Assembly: GCA_017620455.1 (NCBI GenBank)
Contig: JAFZQK010000022.1
Location: 1-64,000 of the forward strand
Source of the DNA: Clostridia bacterium
GTDB taxonomy: Bacteria > Bacillota_A > Clostridia > Christensenellales > Aristaeellaceae
DNA length: 64,000 nucleotides
Direction of reading: 5' to 3'
Shown here: one piece after another, positions 17,325 to 26,345 of the stretch
Layout of the letters: every line of letters begins with the position of its first letter
Numbering within the stretch: the first letter of the stretch is position 1
Position numbers and translations under genes: made by a program
The notes under the pieces: generated by a model
Databases searched by the model: none
Seen by the model: only the letters and a program-made list of their open reading frames with translations
Told to the model about the DNA's origin: nothing

Positions 17325-19226
17325 TCAGTCGAACAGCGGCGCGGACGTTTTGTCCGTATCCTTAAGGGGCGGATGCTTCACCCAGTCGCACACGCCCCAG
17401 GTGTGCAGCCCGCAGCCGTTGCAGCCCCGCCGGCAGTCCCGGGTGGTCTGGGCAGCCTTGGCTTTTTCGTTTTCTTTTTTCAGGTATTCCTGGCTCACCC
17501 CGGCGTCGATGAACTGCCAGGGCAGCAACTCCTCGTAGGGCCGCTCCCGGTAGGCGTAAAAATCCGGGGTCAGCCCGCAGTCTTCAAAGGCGGCCAGCCA
17601 CTGATCGAATTTGAAGTACTCGTTCCAGCTGTCTAGCCGGCAGCCCCGCTTCCATGCTGCGTAAATCACATCGCCCATCCGCCGGTCGCCCCGGGATACG
17701 CAGGCCTCCAGCATGGAAAGCTGGCTTTCGTGCCAGTTGAAATTGACGCACTTGATTTTGAGGTACTGCCGCAGCTTCGCCTGCTTTTCGTGGACCTGTT
17801 CAATGGTGTCCTGGGCGGCCCACTGGAAGGGCGTGAAGGGCTTGGGCACGAATACGGAGGCGCTGGCCGTCACCTTCACGCCGTTTTTGCTGCGCTGTTC
17901 CTTGGGCAGGGCGTAATAGGCGTCCACCACCTTTTTGGCAAGATGGCCGATGCCCTGCAGATCCTCGTCCGTTTCCGTGGGCAGGCCCATCATGAAGTAC
18001 AGCTTCACGCTGCTCCAGCCGCACTCGAAGGCGTCGGTGACGGAGCGGATCAGATCCTCCTCCGTGACGCCCTTGTTGATCACGTCCCGCAGGCGCTGGG
18101 TGCCCGCTTCCGGCGCCAGGGTGAGGCCGGAGCGCTTCACCTGCTGGGTTTCTTCCAGGGACTGCTTGACGATGCTGTCGATGCGCATGCTGGGCAGGGA
18201 GACGCTGACCCGCTTTTCCCGGTAGCGGTCCATGAGCGCCTGGATCAGCTGGGGCAGGCAGGTGAAATCCCCGGAGGAGAGGGAGGAAAGGCTCATTTCC
18301 TCATAGCCGGTGGACCGCTGCAGCTTGTCCGCCAGCTCCATCAGCCTTTCCATGCTGCGCTCCCGCACCGGGCGGTACAGCATCCCCGCCTGGCAGAAGC
18401 GGCACCCCCGGGTGCAGCCCCGCATGATCTCCAGCACCATCCGGTCGTGGACGATCTCGGTATAGGGGACGGGGATGGATTCGGGATACACGGCGGCGGA
18501 AAGATCCTTCACCACCCGTTTTTTTACCACCGCCGGGGCGGCGGGGTCGTTGGGTGCAAAGGACTTCAGCGTGCCGTCCCCGTTGTAGGAAACGCCGTAC
18601 AGGGAGGGCACGTACACGCCCTCCAGGCGGGCCAGGCTGCGGAAAATGTCTTTTCGGGAGCGCCCCGCCGCCCGGCCGTCCCGGATCACGTCGATGAGCT
18701 CGTGCATCACGTCCTCCCCGTCGCCGATCATGAAGGCGTCCACGAAGGGGGCCAGGGGCTCGGGGTTGAAGGCGCAGGGGCCGCCGGCCACCACGATGGG
18801 GTCGGCTTCGGCCCGGTCTTTGGCAAAAACGGCGATATGGCCCAGATCCAGCATCTCCAGGATGTTGGTGTAGCTCATTTCGTATTGCAGGGTAAAGCCC
18901 ACGATCTCATATTCGCTGAGGGCATGGCGGCTTTCCAGGCCGAACAGGGGGAGGCTTTCCTCCCGCATCCGGTCCGCCATGTTGGCCCCTGGCATGAACA
19001 CCCTTTCGCACACGGCGTCGGGCCTGCCGTTGATGAGATAATACAGGATCTTCATGCCCAGATGGCTCATGCCGATCTCGTAGGTGTCCGGGAAGCAGAA
19101 GGCGAAATGGGTTTTCACGCTGTCCCAGGGCTTGACCGTGGCGTTCATTTCCCCGCCGATGTAGCGGGCGGGCTTCTGCACCTCTTCCAGCAGGCGTTCC
19201 AGGCGTGCGTTTTCCGTGTCGTTCAA
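17325..19226 (-). CDS. TIGR03960 family B12-binding-type radical SAM protein
   Basis: A 633-residue protein, first in the long leftward operon. The N-terminal half resembles a cobalamin-binding domain (PDTYEIGMSHLGMKILYYL, VVAGGPCAFNPEPLAPFVDA, IGDGEDV). The radical SAM core has IMRGCTRGCRFCQAG, and the C-terminal Cys cluster (DCRRGCNGCGLHTWGVCDW) may hold a second metal centre. The reaction is unknown. GGAGGA lies before the ATG, and a promoter with an extended -10 lies about 45 bases upstream. Confidence 0.93.
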   Translation of the reverse strand: MNDTENARLERLLEEVQKPARYIGGEMNATVKPWDSVKTHFAFCFPDTYEIGMSHLGMKILYYLINGRPDAVCERVFMPGANMADRMREESLPLFGLESRHALSEYEIVGFTLQYEMSYTNILEMLDLGHIAVFAKDRAEADPIVVAGGPCAFNPEPLAPFVDAFMIGDGEDVMHELIDVIRDGRAAGRSRKDIFRSLARLEGVYVPSLYGVSYNGDGTLKSFAPNDPAAPAVVKKRVVKDLSAAVYPESIPVPYTEIVHDRMVLEIMRGCTRGCRFCQAGMLYRPVRERSMERLMELADKLQRSTGYEEMSLSSLSSGDFTCLPQLIQALMDRYREKRVSVSLPSMRIDSIVKQSLEETQQVKRSGLTLAPEAGTQRLRDVINKGVTEEDLIRSVTDAFECGWSSVKLYFMMGLPTETDEDLQGIGHLAKKVVDAYYALPKEQRSKNGVKVTASASVFVPKPFTPFQWAAQDTIEQVHEKQAKLRQYLKIKCVNFNWHESQLSMLEACVSRGDRRMGDVIYAAWKRGCRLDSWNEYFKFDQWLAAFEDCGLTPDFYAYRERPYEELLPWQFIDAGVSQEYLKKENEKAKAAQTTRDCRRGCNGCGLHTWGVCDWVKHPPLKDTDKTSAPLFD

Positions 19227-19267
19227 AGGGGCGTCCTCCTGTAAGAGAAATAAAATTCCAACAATAA

Positions 19268-19296
19268 ATTATACCATCGCGGCGCGGCTTTGTCCA
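19268..19296 (-). promoter_or_regulatory. Promoter of the leftward TIGR03960-to-lyase operon
   Basis: On the minus strand, TGGACA (19296-19291) and TATAAT (19273-19268) are 17 bases apart, with TGG just before the -10 (extended -10). It probably drives the run of genes down to 4855. Confidence 0.7.
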
Positions 19297-19349
19297 TCCC
19301 CGGCGGGCATAAAAAGGGGCGGGCGCGGGGCGGATTTTTCCGCCGCGTA

Positions 19350-19378
19350 TTGACATTCCCGCCGCGGCGTGGTATCCT
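19350..19378 (+). promoter_or_regulatory. Promoter of the Fe-S assembly genes
   Basis: TTGACA (19350-19355), a 17-base spacer and TATCCT (19373-19378). It lies about 85 bases before the cysteine desulfurase start and diverges from the leftward promoter. Confidence 0.7.
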
Positions 19379-19392
19379 TTCTGACGGAAAAT

Positions 19393-19405
19393 CCTATTGG
19401 ATAGG
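19393..19405. promoter_or_regulatory. Palindrome just downstream of the Fe-S promoter, candidate operator
   Basis: CCTAT-TGG-ATAGG is a perfect 5-bp inverted repeat starting 15 bases after the -10. Two more short stems follow before the ribosome-binding site: TTCGGGC/GCCCGAA (19413-19429) and GCCTTTC/GAAAGGC (19433-19447). An Rrf2/IscR-type regulator is a reasonable guess, but no such gene is in the window. Confidence 0.4.
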
Positions 19406-19463
19406 TAGGAAATTCGGGCGCAGCCCGAAGCCGCCTTTCAGAAAGGCAAAGGAGATACACGCA

Positions 19464-20642
19464 ATGGAACGGATCTACATGGACAACGCCGCCACCACCG
19501 CCGTATGCCCGGAAGCCCTTTCCGCCATGCTGCCCTGCTTCGGGGAAGTGTTCGGCAACGCCAGCAGCATCCACGGGGACGGGCGGAAGGCGCGGAAATA
19601 TCTGGAGGACGCCCGGAAAACGGTGGCCGCCTGCCTGGGGGCGAAGCCCCAGGAGATTTATTTCACCTCCGGCGGCACGGAAAGCGACAACTGGGCCGTC
19701 AAGGGCGCGGCCTTCGCCAACCGGAGCAGGGGCAATCACATCATCACAACGCAGATCGAGCACCACGCGGTGCTGCATACCTGCCAGTGGCTGGAAAAGC
19801 AGGGCTTTGAGGTGACGTACCTGCCGGTGGACGAATACGGCCTGGTGGATCCCGGGGCCGTGGAAGAAGCGATCACGGACAAAACGATCCTGATTTCCGT
19901 GATGGCGGCCAACAACGAGATCGGCACCCTGGAGCCGGTGGCGGAGATCGGGAAGATCGCCAAAGCCCGCCGCATCCTGTTCCATACCGACGCCGTGCAG
20001 GCCGTGGGGGCCGTGCCGGTGGACGTGGACGCGTGGAACGCGGACCTGCTTTCCCTGTCCGGCCATAAATTCCATGGGCCCAAGGGCATCGGCGCCCTGT
20101 ACGTCCGCACGGGATCCAGGGTGGATACCTTCCTGCACGGCGGGGCCCAGGAACGGGGCCGGCGCGCGTCCACGGAAAACCTGCCCGGGGCCGCGGGCAT
20201 GGCGGCGGCGCTGAAAAAGGCCGTGGAAAACCTGGAAGAAAACGGCATGAAAATGATTTATCTCCGGGACAAAATGATCCGCGGCATCCTGGACAGCGTT
20301 CCCTACGCCCGGCTGAACGGGCATCCCCTGGCGCGTCTGCCGGGGAATGTGAACGTATCCATTTCCTATGTGGAAGGGGAGGCGCTTCTTCTGCGGCTGG
20401 ATCTTTCGGGGGTGTCCGCCTCCTCCGGCTCCGCCTGCACCAGCGGGTCCCTGGATCCCAGCCACGTGCTCCTGGCCATCGGCCTTCCCCACGAGATCGC
20501 TCACGGCAGCCTGCGGCTGACGCTGACGGACACCAGCACGGAGGAGGAAGTGGACGAGGTGCTGCGCCTGCTGCCGCCCATCGTGGAAACGCTGCGGGGC
20601 ATGTCGCCCATGTACGACGATTTTTTGAAAGGGCAGGAATGA
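19464..20642 (+). CDS. Cysteine desulfurase (NifS/IscS type)
   Basis: A 392-residue class V aminotransferase. It begins MERIYMDNAATT, has the PLP lysine in SLSGHKFHGPKG, and carries the persulfide-accepting Cys in SSGSACTSGSLDPSHVL, the pattern of group I NifS/IscS enzymes. It takes sulfur from cysteine for Fe-S clusters. The start at 19464 is set by AAAGGAG; the open frame extends further upstream across the promoter. The scaffold gene follows 62 bases downstream. Whether it should be called nifS or iscS is unclear. Confidence 0.94.
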   Translation: MERIYMDNAATTAVCPEALSAMLPCFGEVFGNASSIHGDGRKARKYLEDARKTVAACLGAKPQEIYFTSGGTESDNWAVKGAAFANRSRGNHIITTQIEHHAVLHTCQWLEKQGFEVTYLPVDEYGLVDPGAVEEAITDKTILISVMAANNEIGTLEPVAEIGKIAKARRILFHTDAVQAVGAVPVDVDAWNADLLSLSGHKFHGPKGIGALYVRTGSRVDTFLHGGAQERGRRASTENLPGAAGMAAALKKAVENLEENGMKMIYLRDKMIRGILDSVPYARLNGHPLARLPGNVNVSISYVEGEALLLRLDLSGVSASSGSACTSGSLDPSHVLLAIGLPHEIAHGSLRLTLTDTSTEEEVDEVLRLLPPIVETLRGMSPMYDDFLKGQE

Positions 20643-20704
20643 GCCTGACGCCGGAATTGTAAACAAACGGCCCGGAAAATGAAGAACAGGAAGGAAAAGC
20701 GGCT

Positions 20705-21088
20705 ATGTACAGCGAAAAAGTAATGGATCATTTCGCCCACCCCCGGAACGTGGGCGAGATCGAGAACGCCGACGGCGTAGGCACCGTGGGCAACGCCAAA
20801 TGCGGCGATATCATGCGGATGTATCTGAAGGTGGAGAACGGGATCATCCAGGATGTGAAATTCAAGACCTTCGGCTGCGGCGCGGCCATCGCCACCTCCT
20901 CCATGGCCACGGAAATGGTGAAGGGCAAGACGCTCAAGGAAGCCCTGGCCCTGACCAACAAAGCCGTGATGGAGGCCCTGGACGGGCTGCCGCCGGTGAA
21001 GGTGCACTGCTCCTTGCTGGCGGAGGAGGCCATTCACGCGGCGGTGGAGGACTATCTGAAAAACCACCCGGAGGAAAGGATCGACTGA
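20705..21088 (+). CDS. Fe-S cluster assembly scaffold, IscU/NifU N-terminal type
   Basis: A 127-residue protein with the three cluster-ligand cysteines in NAKCGD, TFGCGAA and KVHCSLL. It starts [17 protein letters not shown], the usual opening of Clostridial NifU-like scaffolds. It receives sulfur from the cysteine desulfurase encoded just upstream. No isc chaperone or ferredoxin gene follows, so this is a minimal two-gene system. Confidence 0.94.
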   Translation: MYSEKVMDHFAHPRNVGEIENADGVGTVGNAKCGDIMRMYLKVENGIIQDVKFKTFGCGAAIATSSMATEMVKGKTLKEALALTNKAVMEALDGLPPVKVHCSLLAEEAIHAAVEDYLKNHPEERID

Positions 21089-21116
21089 GCTTCTTCCGGC
21101 GTGGAAAGGAGATACC

Positions 21117-22901
21117 ATGCCGGACGTACACGGGAACCTCCAGGGGATCCGGGACAGCGAAATCAGCGAACTGAAAGCGCTGTACGACTGCCCCTTTGAA
21201 TGGAATGAATTTGCGCCGCGCGGGCTGCTGACGGAGCTCGCGCGGCATTCGTGCGCTTTGAACCGGGAAATCGCGGTGTATGTGAGCCGGGACGGGGACG
21301 TATTGGACGTGACGGTGGGGGATATCGACAACGTGCCGCTCAAGGACCTGCACCTGCGCCGCAACAGCCGCCGGCTGTCCTGCGTGCGCTGCATCCACAC
21401 CCATCCCGGCGGATCGCCGCGGCTGAGCGACGTGGACATCGCGGCCCTGCGGTCCTTGATGCTGGACAGCATGTGCGCCGTGGGCGTGGATGAAAACGGC
21501 AGGATCACCGGGGTCAGCGCCGCGTTCCTGACGGAGAAGAAGGCCGGCGTCCCCGGGGTGGAGGAAACGGAAATCTATCCCCTGAATAAGCTGCCCCAGG
21601 AAAAATGGATGGAGGAGATCCGCATTTCCGACGGGCGGGTCATGCAGGGGGAGGACGCCGAGGGCGCGGAGGCGCCGGAAAGGGCGCTGCTGGTGGGGAT
21701 CGATACGGAAAAATCCCTGGACGAGCTGGCCGCCCTGGCCGAATCCGCCGGCGCCGCGGTGGTGGGCCGCAGCTTCCAGAAGCGCCCCAGGCCGGATACC
21801 GCCACCTTCGTGGGCAGCGGAAAGGCCCAGGAACTGCAGCTGGACGCCCAGGCGCTGGAGGCGGACGTGGTGATCTTCGACGACGAGCTCACCGGGGCCC
21901 AGACGCGGAACCTGGAGGAGATCATCGGCGTCAAGGTGATCGACCGGACCACCCTGATCCTGGATATCTTCGCCCAGCGGGCAAAATCCGGCGAGGGCAA
22001 GCTGCAGGTGCAGCTGGCTCAGCTCAAATACCGCGCCGGGCGGCTCCTGGGCCAGGGGCTGATCCTCTCCCGCCTGGGGGGCGGCATCGGCACCCGGGGC
22101 CCCGGCGAAACCAAATTGGAAATCGACCGGCGGCGGATCCGGGAGCAGATCACCCAGCTGAAAAAGGAATTGGACGAGCTCCGGCGGCAGCGGCAGCTGC
22201 GGCGGAAGAACCGGGAGAAGAACGCCGTTCCGGTGGCGGCCCTGGTGGGCTATACCAACACCGGGAAATCCACCCTGCTCAACGCCTTTACCGGGGCGGG
22301 GGTCTACGCGGAAAACAAGCTGTTCGCCACCCTGGACGCCGTGAGCCGCCGGGTGGAAATGCCCGGCGGCGGGGAATACCTGCTGGTGGACACGGTGGGC
22401 TTTATCAGCAAGCTGCCCCACGATCTGGTGGAGGCCTTCAAATCCACCCTGGAGGAAGCGGCCCTGGCGGATCTTCTGATCATCGTTTCCGACGCGTCCA
22501 GCCCGGACATGCTGTTCCAGCACAAGGTGGTGGAGGAGGTGCTCTCCCAGATCGGGGCGGACACCCAGCCCAGGATCGACGTGATGAATAAGTGCGATCT
22601 GTGGGAGCAGGCGGACGAACTGCAGACCACCCTGGTGCCCGGGGCGATCCACATTTCCGCCTGCACCGGCATGGGGCTGGACGCGCTGAACGCCGCCATC
22701 GCCAGGGAAATCCGGAAGACGGAGCAGAAAATGACGCTGCTGATCCCCTTTGCGCAGCACGGCGTGGTGAACGAGGTGCGCAAGCGCGGCCGGGTGCTGG
22801 AGGAAAAATACGAGGACGAGGGCACCCGGGTGACGGTGATGCTGCCCCTGGACGCCGCCGGGCAGCTGGCGGCCAAATATCCGGACATGATCCGGGACTG
22901 A
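21117..22901 (+). CDS. hflX: GTPase HflX with an N-terminal JAMM-like domain
   Basis: A 594-residue protein, much longer than E. coli HflX (426). Residues 1-160 form an extra domain with E51, H94-T-H96-P, S104 and D107, spaced exactly as in the JAMM zinc-peptidase motif (HxH, seven residues, SxxD). The HflX domain follows ([22 protein letters not shown]), then a coiled coil near 340-370, then the G domain with G1 [10 protein letters not shown]3 DTVGF and G4 NKCD. HflX rescues stalled ribosomes by splitting them. AAAGGAG precedes the ATG at 21117. The extension is known in other Clostridia to my recollection, but its activity is not established. Confidence 0.93.
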   Translation: MPDVHGNLQGIRDSEISELKALYDCPFEWNEFAPRGLLTELARHSCALNREIAVYVSRDGDVLDVTVGDIDNVPLKDLHLRRNSRRLSCVRCIHTHPGGSPRLSDVDIAALRSLMLDSMCAVGVDENGRITGVSAAFLTEKKAGVPGVEETEIYPLNKLPQEKWMEEIRISDGRVMQGEDAEGAEAPERALLVGIDTEKSLDELAALAESAGAAVVGRSFQKRPRPDTATFVGSGKAQELQLDAQALEADVVIFDDELTGAQTRNLEEIIGVKVIDRTTLILDIFAQRAKSGEGKLQVQLAQLKYRAGRLLGQGLILSRLGGGIGTRGPGETKLEIDRRRIREQITQLKKELDELRRQRQLRRKNREKNAVPVAALVGYTNTGKSTLLNAFTGAGVYAENKLFATLDAVSRRVEMPGGGEYLLVDTVGFISKLPHDLVEAFKSTLEEAALADLLIIVSDASSPDMLFQHKVVEEVLSQIGADTQPRIDVMNKCDLWEQADELQTTLVPGAIHISACTGMGLDALNAAIAREIRKTEQKMTLLIPFAQHGVVNEVRKRGRVLEEKYEDEGTRVTVMLPLDAAGQLAAKYPDMIRD

Positions 22902-22914
22902 AAAAGGAGCATTC

Positions 22915-23589
22915 ATGGCGGCGAAGCTGTTGGCGCTGCTGCTGGCCCTGATGGCGCTGGGGGACGGCGCCCTGGAGCGGTATGCGGACGAAATGAGCCT
23001 GGGGGGCAATCTGTTCCTGGTGAACAGGACGTATTCCGTCGCCCGGGATTACGTGCCCCGGGACCTGACGGCGCCCAGGGTGCAGGGCGGCGGAGAAGCC
23101 ACCATGATGCGCCGGGAAGCCGCGGAGGCGCTGGAGGCCATGTTCGCGGCGGCCCGGGACGAGGCGGGATATACGCTGGTGGCCGTATCCGGCTACCGCA
23201 GCTACGGCCGCCAGGCCGCCATCCACGAAAGAAAAGTGAAGGCCGTGGGGAAGAAGGCGGCGCTGCGGGTATCGGCCCCGCCGGGCTGCAGCGAGCATCA
23301 GCTGGGCCTGGCGATGGACCTGGGATGCAAGGGGCATACGGAGCTCACGGCGGCCTTCGGCAGAACGGCGGAGGGCGCATGGGTGCGGGACAACTGCTGG
23401 CGTTTCGGCTTCATCGTCCGCTATCAGGCGGAATGGGAGCCCGTCACGGGCTATGCGGACGAGCCCTGGCACATCCGGTACGTGGGCCGGGAGCACGCGC
23501 AAAGGATCCATGAAATGGAGATCCCCCTGGAATACTACATCGCTCAGCTGCGGGAAGCGCGGCTTGCGTACCTGAGCGAGAAGGAATGA
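22915..23589 (+). CDS. M15 family D-Ala-D-Ala carboxypeptidase (VanY-like), first of two
   Basis: A 224-residue protein with a short hydrophobic N-terminus (about residues 4-18) that should direct export. Zinc and active-site motifs are SGYRSYGRQ, SEHQLGLAMDLG (H and D ligands) and DEPWHIRYVG (Glu base and His ligand). It probably trims the last D-Ala from peptidoglycan stem peptides. AAAAGGAG precedes the ATG. The stop overlaps or abuts the start of a second M15 gene. Confidence 0.9.
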   Translation: MAAKLLALLLALMALGDGALERYADEMSLGGNLFLVNRTYSVARDYVPRDLTAPRVQGGGEATMMRREAAEALEAMFAAARDEAGYTLVAVSGYRSYGRQAAIHERKVKAVGKKAALRVSAPPGCSEHQLGLAMDLGCKGHTELTAAFGRTAEGAWVRDNCWRFGFIVRYQAEWEPVTGYADEPWHIRYVGREHAQRIHEMEIPLEYYIAQLREARLAYLSEKE

Positions 23590-23594
23590 ATGCA

Positions 23595-24395
23595 ATGCGC
23601 AGACTGATGACGCTTTTCCTGGCGGCGGCCCTGCTGATGCCGCTTCTGGCAGTAGCGGAGGGCATGCCGGCATGGGAATATCCCCTGGCTCCGGAGATCC
23701 TTCGGGATGTGGACCAGTACCTGACCCTCACCAACCGGAAAGCCCTGCTGGATAAAAAATACGTGCCGGAGGATCTGGTGAAGGTGACGGTAAGGAGCAC
23801 CGTGGACGATCCCCTGCGCAGGGAGGCCAACGCCGCCCTGACGGAAATGTTCCTGGCGGCGGAAGAAGCGGGATACACGCTGTATGTGAAATCCGGCTAC
23901 CGCAGCTATCAGACCCAGCGCACCATGTACAACAACCGGCTGGAAAAGAACCACGGCCGGGACGACGGCCTGGTGGCCTATCCCGGCTCCAGCGACCATC
24001 AGACCGGCCTGGGCGTGGACATCCTCAACTACGAATGGACCCAGAAGGACGGCATGAACAGCAAATTTGCCGCCACCCCGGAGGCCCAGTGGATGGACGC
24101 CCACTGCCAGGAGTACGGCTTCATCCTGCGTTACATGGAAGATAAAGAAGATGTAACCGGCATAAAATTCGAGCCCTGGCATTTCCGCTACGTGGGCCGG
24201 GAAGCCGCCGTTTACATCATGGAAAACCATCTGTCCCTGGAGGAATTCACGGAGGAATGGCAGGCGTACCTGGCCGGCTGGGAAGCGGCGGGCGGGGATT
24301 TCCTGCGCCTGCTGCACGACCGCGCCCGGCTCAACCCCGTGACGGTGAGCGGCGTGGGGGACGACGGGGAAGAGGAGCTTTCGATTTACTACTGA
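23595..24395 (+). CDS. M15 family D-Ala-D-Ala carboxypeptidase (VanY-like), second of two
   Basis: A 266-residue secreted protein with a signal peptide (about residues 1-22, ending MPLLAVAEG) and the motifs KSGYRSYQTQ, GSSDHQTGLGVDI and FEPWHFRYVG. The start at 23595 is preferred because AGAAGGA lies nine bases before it; an ATG at 23586 overlaps the previous stop and would add three residues. It is clearly paralogous to the gene before it but has a longer C-terminal part after the catalytic domain. Confidence 0.9.
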   Translation: MRRLMTLFLAAALLMPLLAVAEGMPAWEYPLAPEILRDVDQYLTLTNRKALLDKKYVPEDLVKVTVRSTVDDPLRREANAALTEMFLAAEEAGYTLYVKSGYRSYQTQRTMYNNRLEKNHGRDDGLVAYPGSSDHQTGLGVDILNYEWTQKDGMNSKFAATPEAQWMDAHCQEYGFILRYMEDKEDVTGIKFEPWHFRYVGREAAVYIMENHLSLEEFTEEWQAYLAGWEAAGGDFLRLLHDRARLNPVTVSGVGDDGEEELSIYY

Positions 24396-24412
24396 TACGG
24401 GAGTGAGCACAG

Positions 24413-25531
24413 GTGCTGTCGCTGCGGGAAAAACTGAATGCGGCGGCCCCACGGAAAGCGGAGCCGGAAAAGGCGCGGGCGCAGGACTGCCTGATCAGGG
24501 AATTCAGCGTGCCGCTGTGTTCGTTTGCCCTGGCGGAGGAAATCTGCGCCGAATCCCTCCGGCTCATCCAGGGCGGGGAAATGCCCGCATGCCGCCGGGA
24601 GGACATTTTGTTCCTGGATACGGAAACCACGGGCCTGAGCCACGGGGCGGGCACGGTGGCGTTCCTGGTGGGGATGGGCTTTTTTACGGACGCGGGCTTT
24701 ACCGTGCGCCAGTACCTGATGCGGGATTACGACGAGGAGATCTTCCTGCTGCAGCACGCGGCGGAGGAGATCCGGAACAAAAAAATGCTGTGCACCTTCA
24801 ACGGCGCCACCTTCGATCTGCCGCTGCTGGAGGCGCGGTTCATCCTGCACAGGATGCGCTCCGCCCTGCCCGTCCGGCCCCACCTGGATCTGCTGCCCGC
24901 CAGCCGCCGGGTGTGGAAGCTGCGGCTGAAGAAATGCAATCTCACCAGCCTGGAAGCGGCGGTGCTGGGCGCGGAGCGGGTGGACGATCTGCCGGGGGCG
25001 CTGGTGCCGGAAAGGTATTTCCGCTTTCTGAAAAGCGGGGATTTTTCCGTGCTGGAGGACGTGCTGGAGCACAACGGTCAGGACATCGTATCCCTGGCGC
25101 ATATCCTGGACCGGCTGATCCGCCTGCACGACCGTCCCCTGGAGGAAGCCCGGGACGCGGAGGACCTGTACAGCCTGGGGCGGATCTACGAAAAGCGGGG
25201 AAAAGCCGAGGGCGCCCGGATGTGCTACCGGGCGGCGGACCGGGGCACGGTATCGGCCCTGGCCCGGGGAAAAATGGCGGAAAGCTACCGCCGGGCCGGC
25301 GAGTGGGACGCGGCGGAAAACGTCTATTTGCAAATGATTCGGGACCGGCAGGGCGGCGTTTATCCCCTGGTGGCCCTGGCAAAAATCCGGGAGCATAAAA
25401 AGAGGGATATCCCCGCCGCCATCGAATATACCCAGCAGGCCATCCAGCGGGCGGCGGACCGGGACGACGGGGAAATGCAGGCGCTGCAGAAGCGGTTCGC
25501 CCGGCTGATGAACAAAGCGAGGAGGAAATGA
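24413..25531 (+). CDS. YprB-like ribonuclease H-fold exonuclease with TPR tail
   Basis: A 372-residue protein starting with GTG. The nuclease domain has FLDTETTGLSHG (Asp-x-Glu), FNGATFDLPLLEARF and HNGQDIVSLAHIL, the acidic residues of a DEDD-type exonuclease as in Bacillus YprB. The C-terminal 110 residues are TPR-like helical repeats (DLYSLGRIYEKRGKAEGA, AESYRRAGEWDAAE). The substrate is unknown. It shares an operon with the TPR gene that starts one base after its stop codon. Confidence 0.87.
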   Translation: MLSLREKLNAAAPRKAEPEKARAQDCLIREFSVPLCSFALAEEICAESLRLIQGGEMPACRREDILFLDTETTGLSHGAGTVAFLVGMGFFTDAGFTVRQYLMRDYDEEIFLLQHAAEEIRNKKMLCTFNGATFDLPLLEARFILHRMRSALPVRPHLDLLPASRRVWKLRLKKCNLTSLEAAVLGAERVDDLPGALVPERYFRFLKSGDFSVLEDVLEHNGQDIVSLAHILDRLIRLHDRPLEEARDAEDLYSLGRIYEKRGKAEGARMCYRAADRGTVSALARGKMAESYRRAGEWDAAENVYLQMIRDRQGGVYPLVALAKIREHKKRDIPAAIEYTQQAIQRAADRDDGEMQALQKRFARLMNKARRK

Positions 25532-25532
25532 C

Positions 25533-26234
25533 ATGGGTTTTTTGGACGGGATGAAAGCCCGGAAGGCGCTGATGCTGCACCAGAAGGGGCATCCGGAAGA
25601 GGCGCTGCCGGAATATGAAAAGCTGTATGAAAGCGGGTTTGTTTCCGCTGCTTATATGCTGCCTTACGCCGTGCTTCTGCTGCGCAAGGGCGGGGAGGAA
25701 AACTATCTCAAGGTGAAGGAGATCCTGAAAAAAGCCGAAAAAGCGCCGGACATGCGGCCCGACAGGCGGCAGGAGCTGCTGATGGATTACGCCGTGGCCC
25801 AGTACAAGCTGGGCGAAATGGAAAAGGCGCTGAACCTCCTGGAGGCCAGCCATCGCAAATCCCCCTGCGGCATCACCTACCAGGCCCTGGGCTTCCTCTA
25901 CATCGAGGCCGGGGACAAGGAAAAAGCCCTGAGCTACAACCTGGAAGCGCTGGAATACGACGACGAGGACCCGGTGGTGCTGGACAATCTGGGGCAGACC
26001 TACTACCGCCTGCTGGACGACAAGGAAAAGGCCAAGGAGTATTTCGACAAGGCCCACGAAATCAAGGATACCCAGATCGACACGCTGTATTTCCTTTCCC
26101 GGTACGATCTGGAGGCAGGGAACAGGGAAGCCGCGCTGGAAAAGCTGAAAACGGCGGCGGAGGGCCGTTTCTCGCCCCTCAATTACGCCACCAAGGAAAT
26201 GGTGGAAAAGGAAATCGCCGCGCTGGAAAAATGA
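25533..26234 (+). CDS. Tetratricopeptide repeat protein
   Basis: A 233-residue, soluble, helical protein with several TPR units (AVAQYKLGEMEKALNLLEAS, QALGFLYIEAGDKEKALSYN, LGQTYYRLLDDKEKAKEYFD). It has no signal peptide or enzyme motif, so it is probably a cytoplasmic protein-binding scaffold. Its ribosome-binding site (GGAGG) lies inside the end of the nuclease gene, so the two are coupled. A terminator follows. Confidence 0.85.
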   Translation: MGFLDGMKARKALMLHQKGHPEEALPEYEKLYESGFVSAAYMLPYAVLLLRKGGEENYLKVKEILKKAEKAPDMRPDRRQELLMDYAVAQYKLGEMEKALNLLEASHRKSPCGITYQALGFLYIEAGDKEKALSYNLEALEYDDEDPVVLDNLGQTYYRLLDDKEKAKEYFDKAHEIKDTQIDTLYFLSRYDLEAGNREAALEKLKTAAEGRFSPLNYATKEMVEKEIAALEK

Positions 26235-26242
26235 GCGCTTAC

Positions 26243-26275
26243 GCGGGACCGGATCAGGCGGGCCCGCATTTTTTT
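26243..26275 (+). terminator. Rho-independent terminator after the TPR gene
   Basis: GCGGG-A-CC (26243-26250) pairs with GGCCCGC (26261-26267), followed by A and seven T. Confidence 0.75.
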
Positions 26276-26345
26276 CTGATTTTTTGCTTTTTATTGCAAC
26301 AAATCAGCGCCTTTTTACGTCAGAATGGATGAAGAAAGGAAGGGG

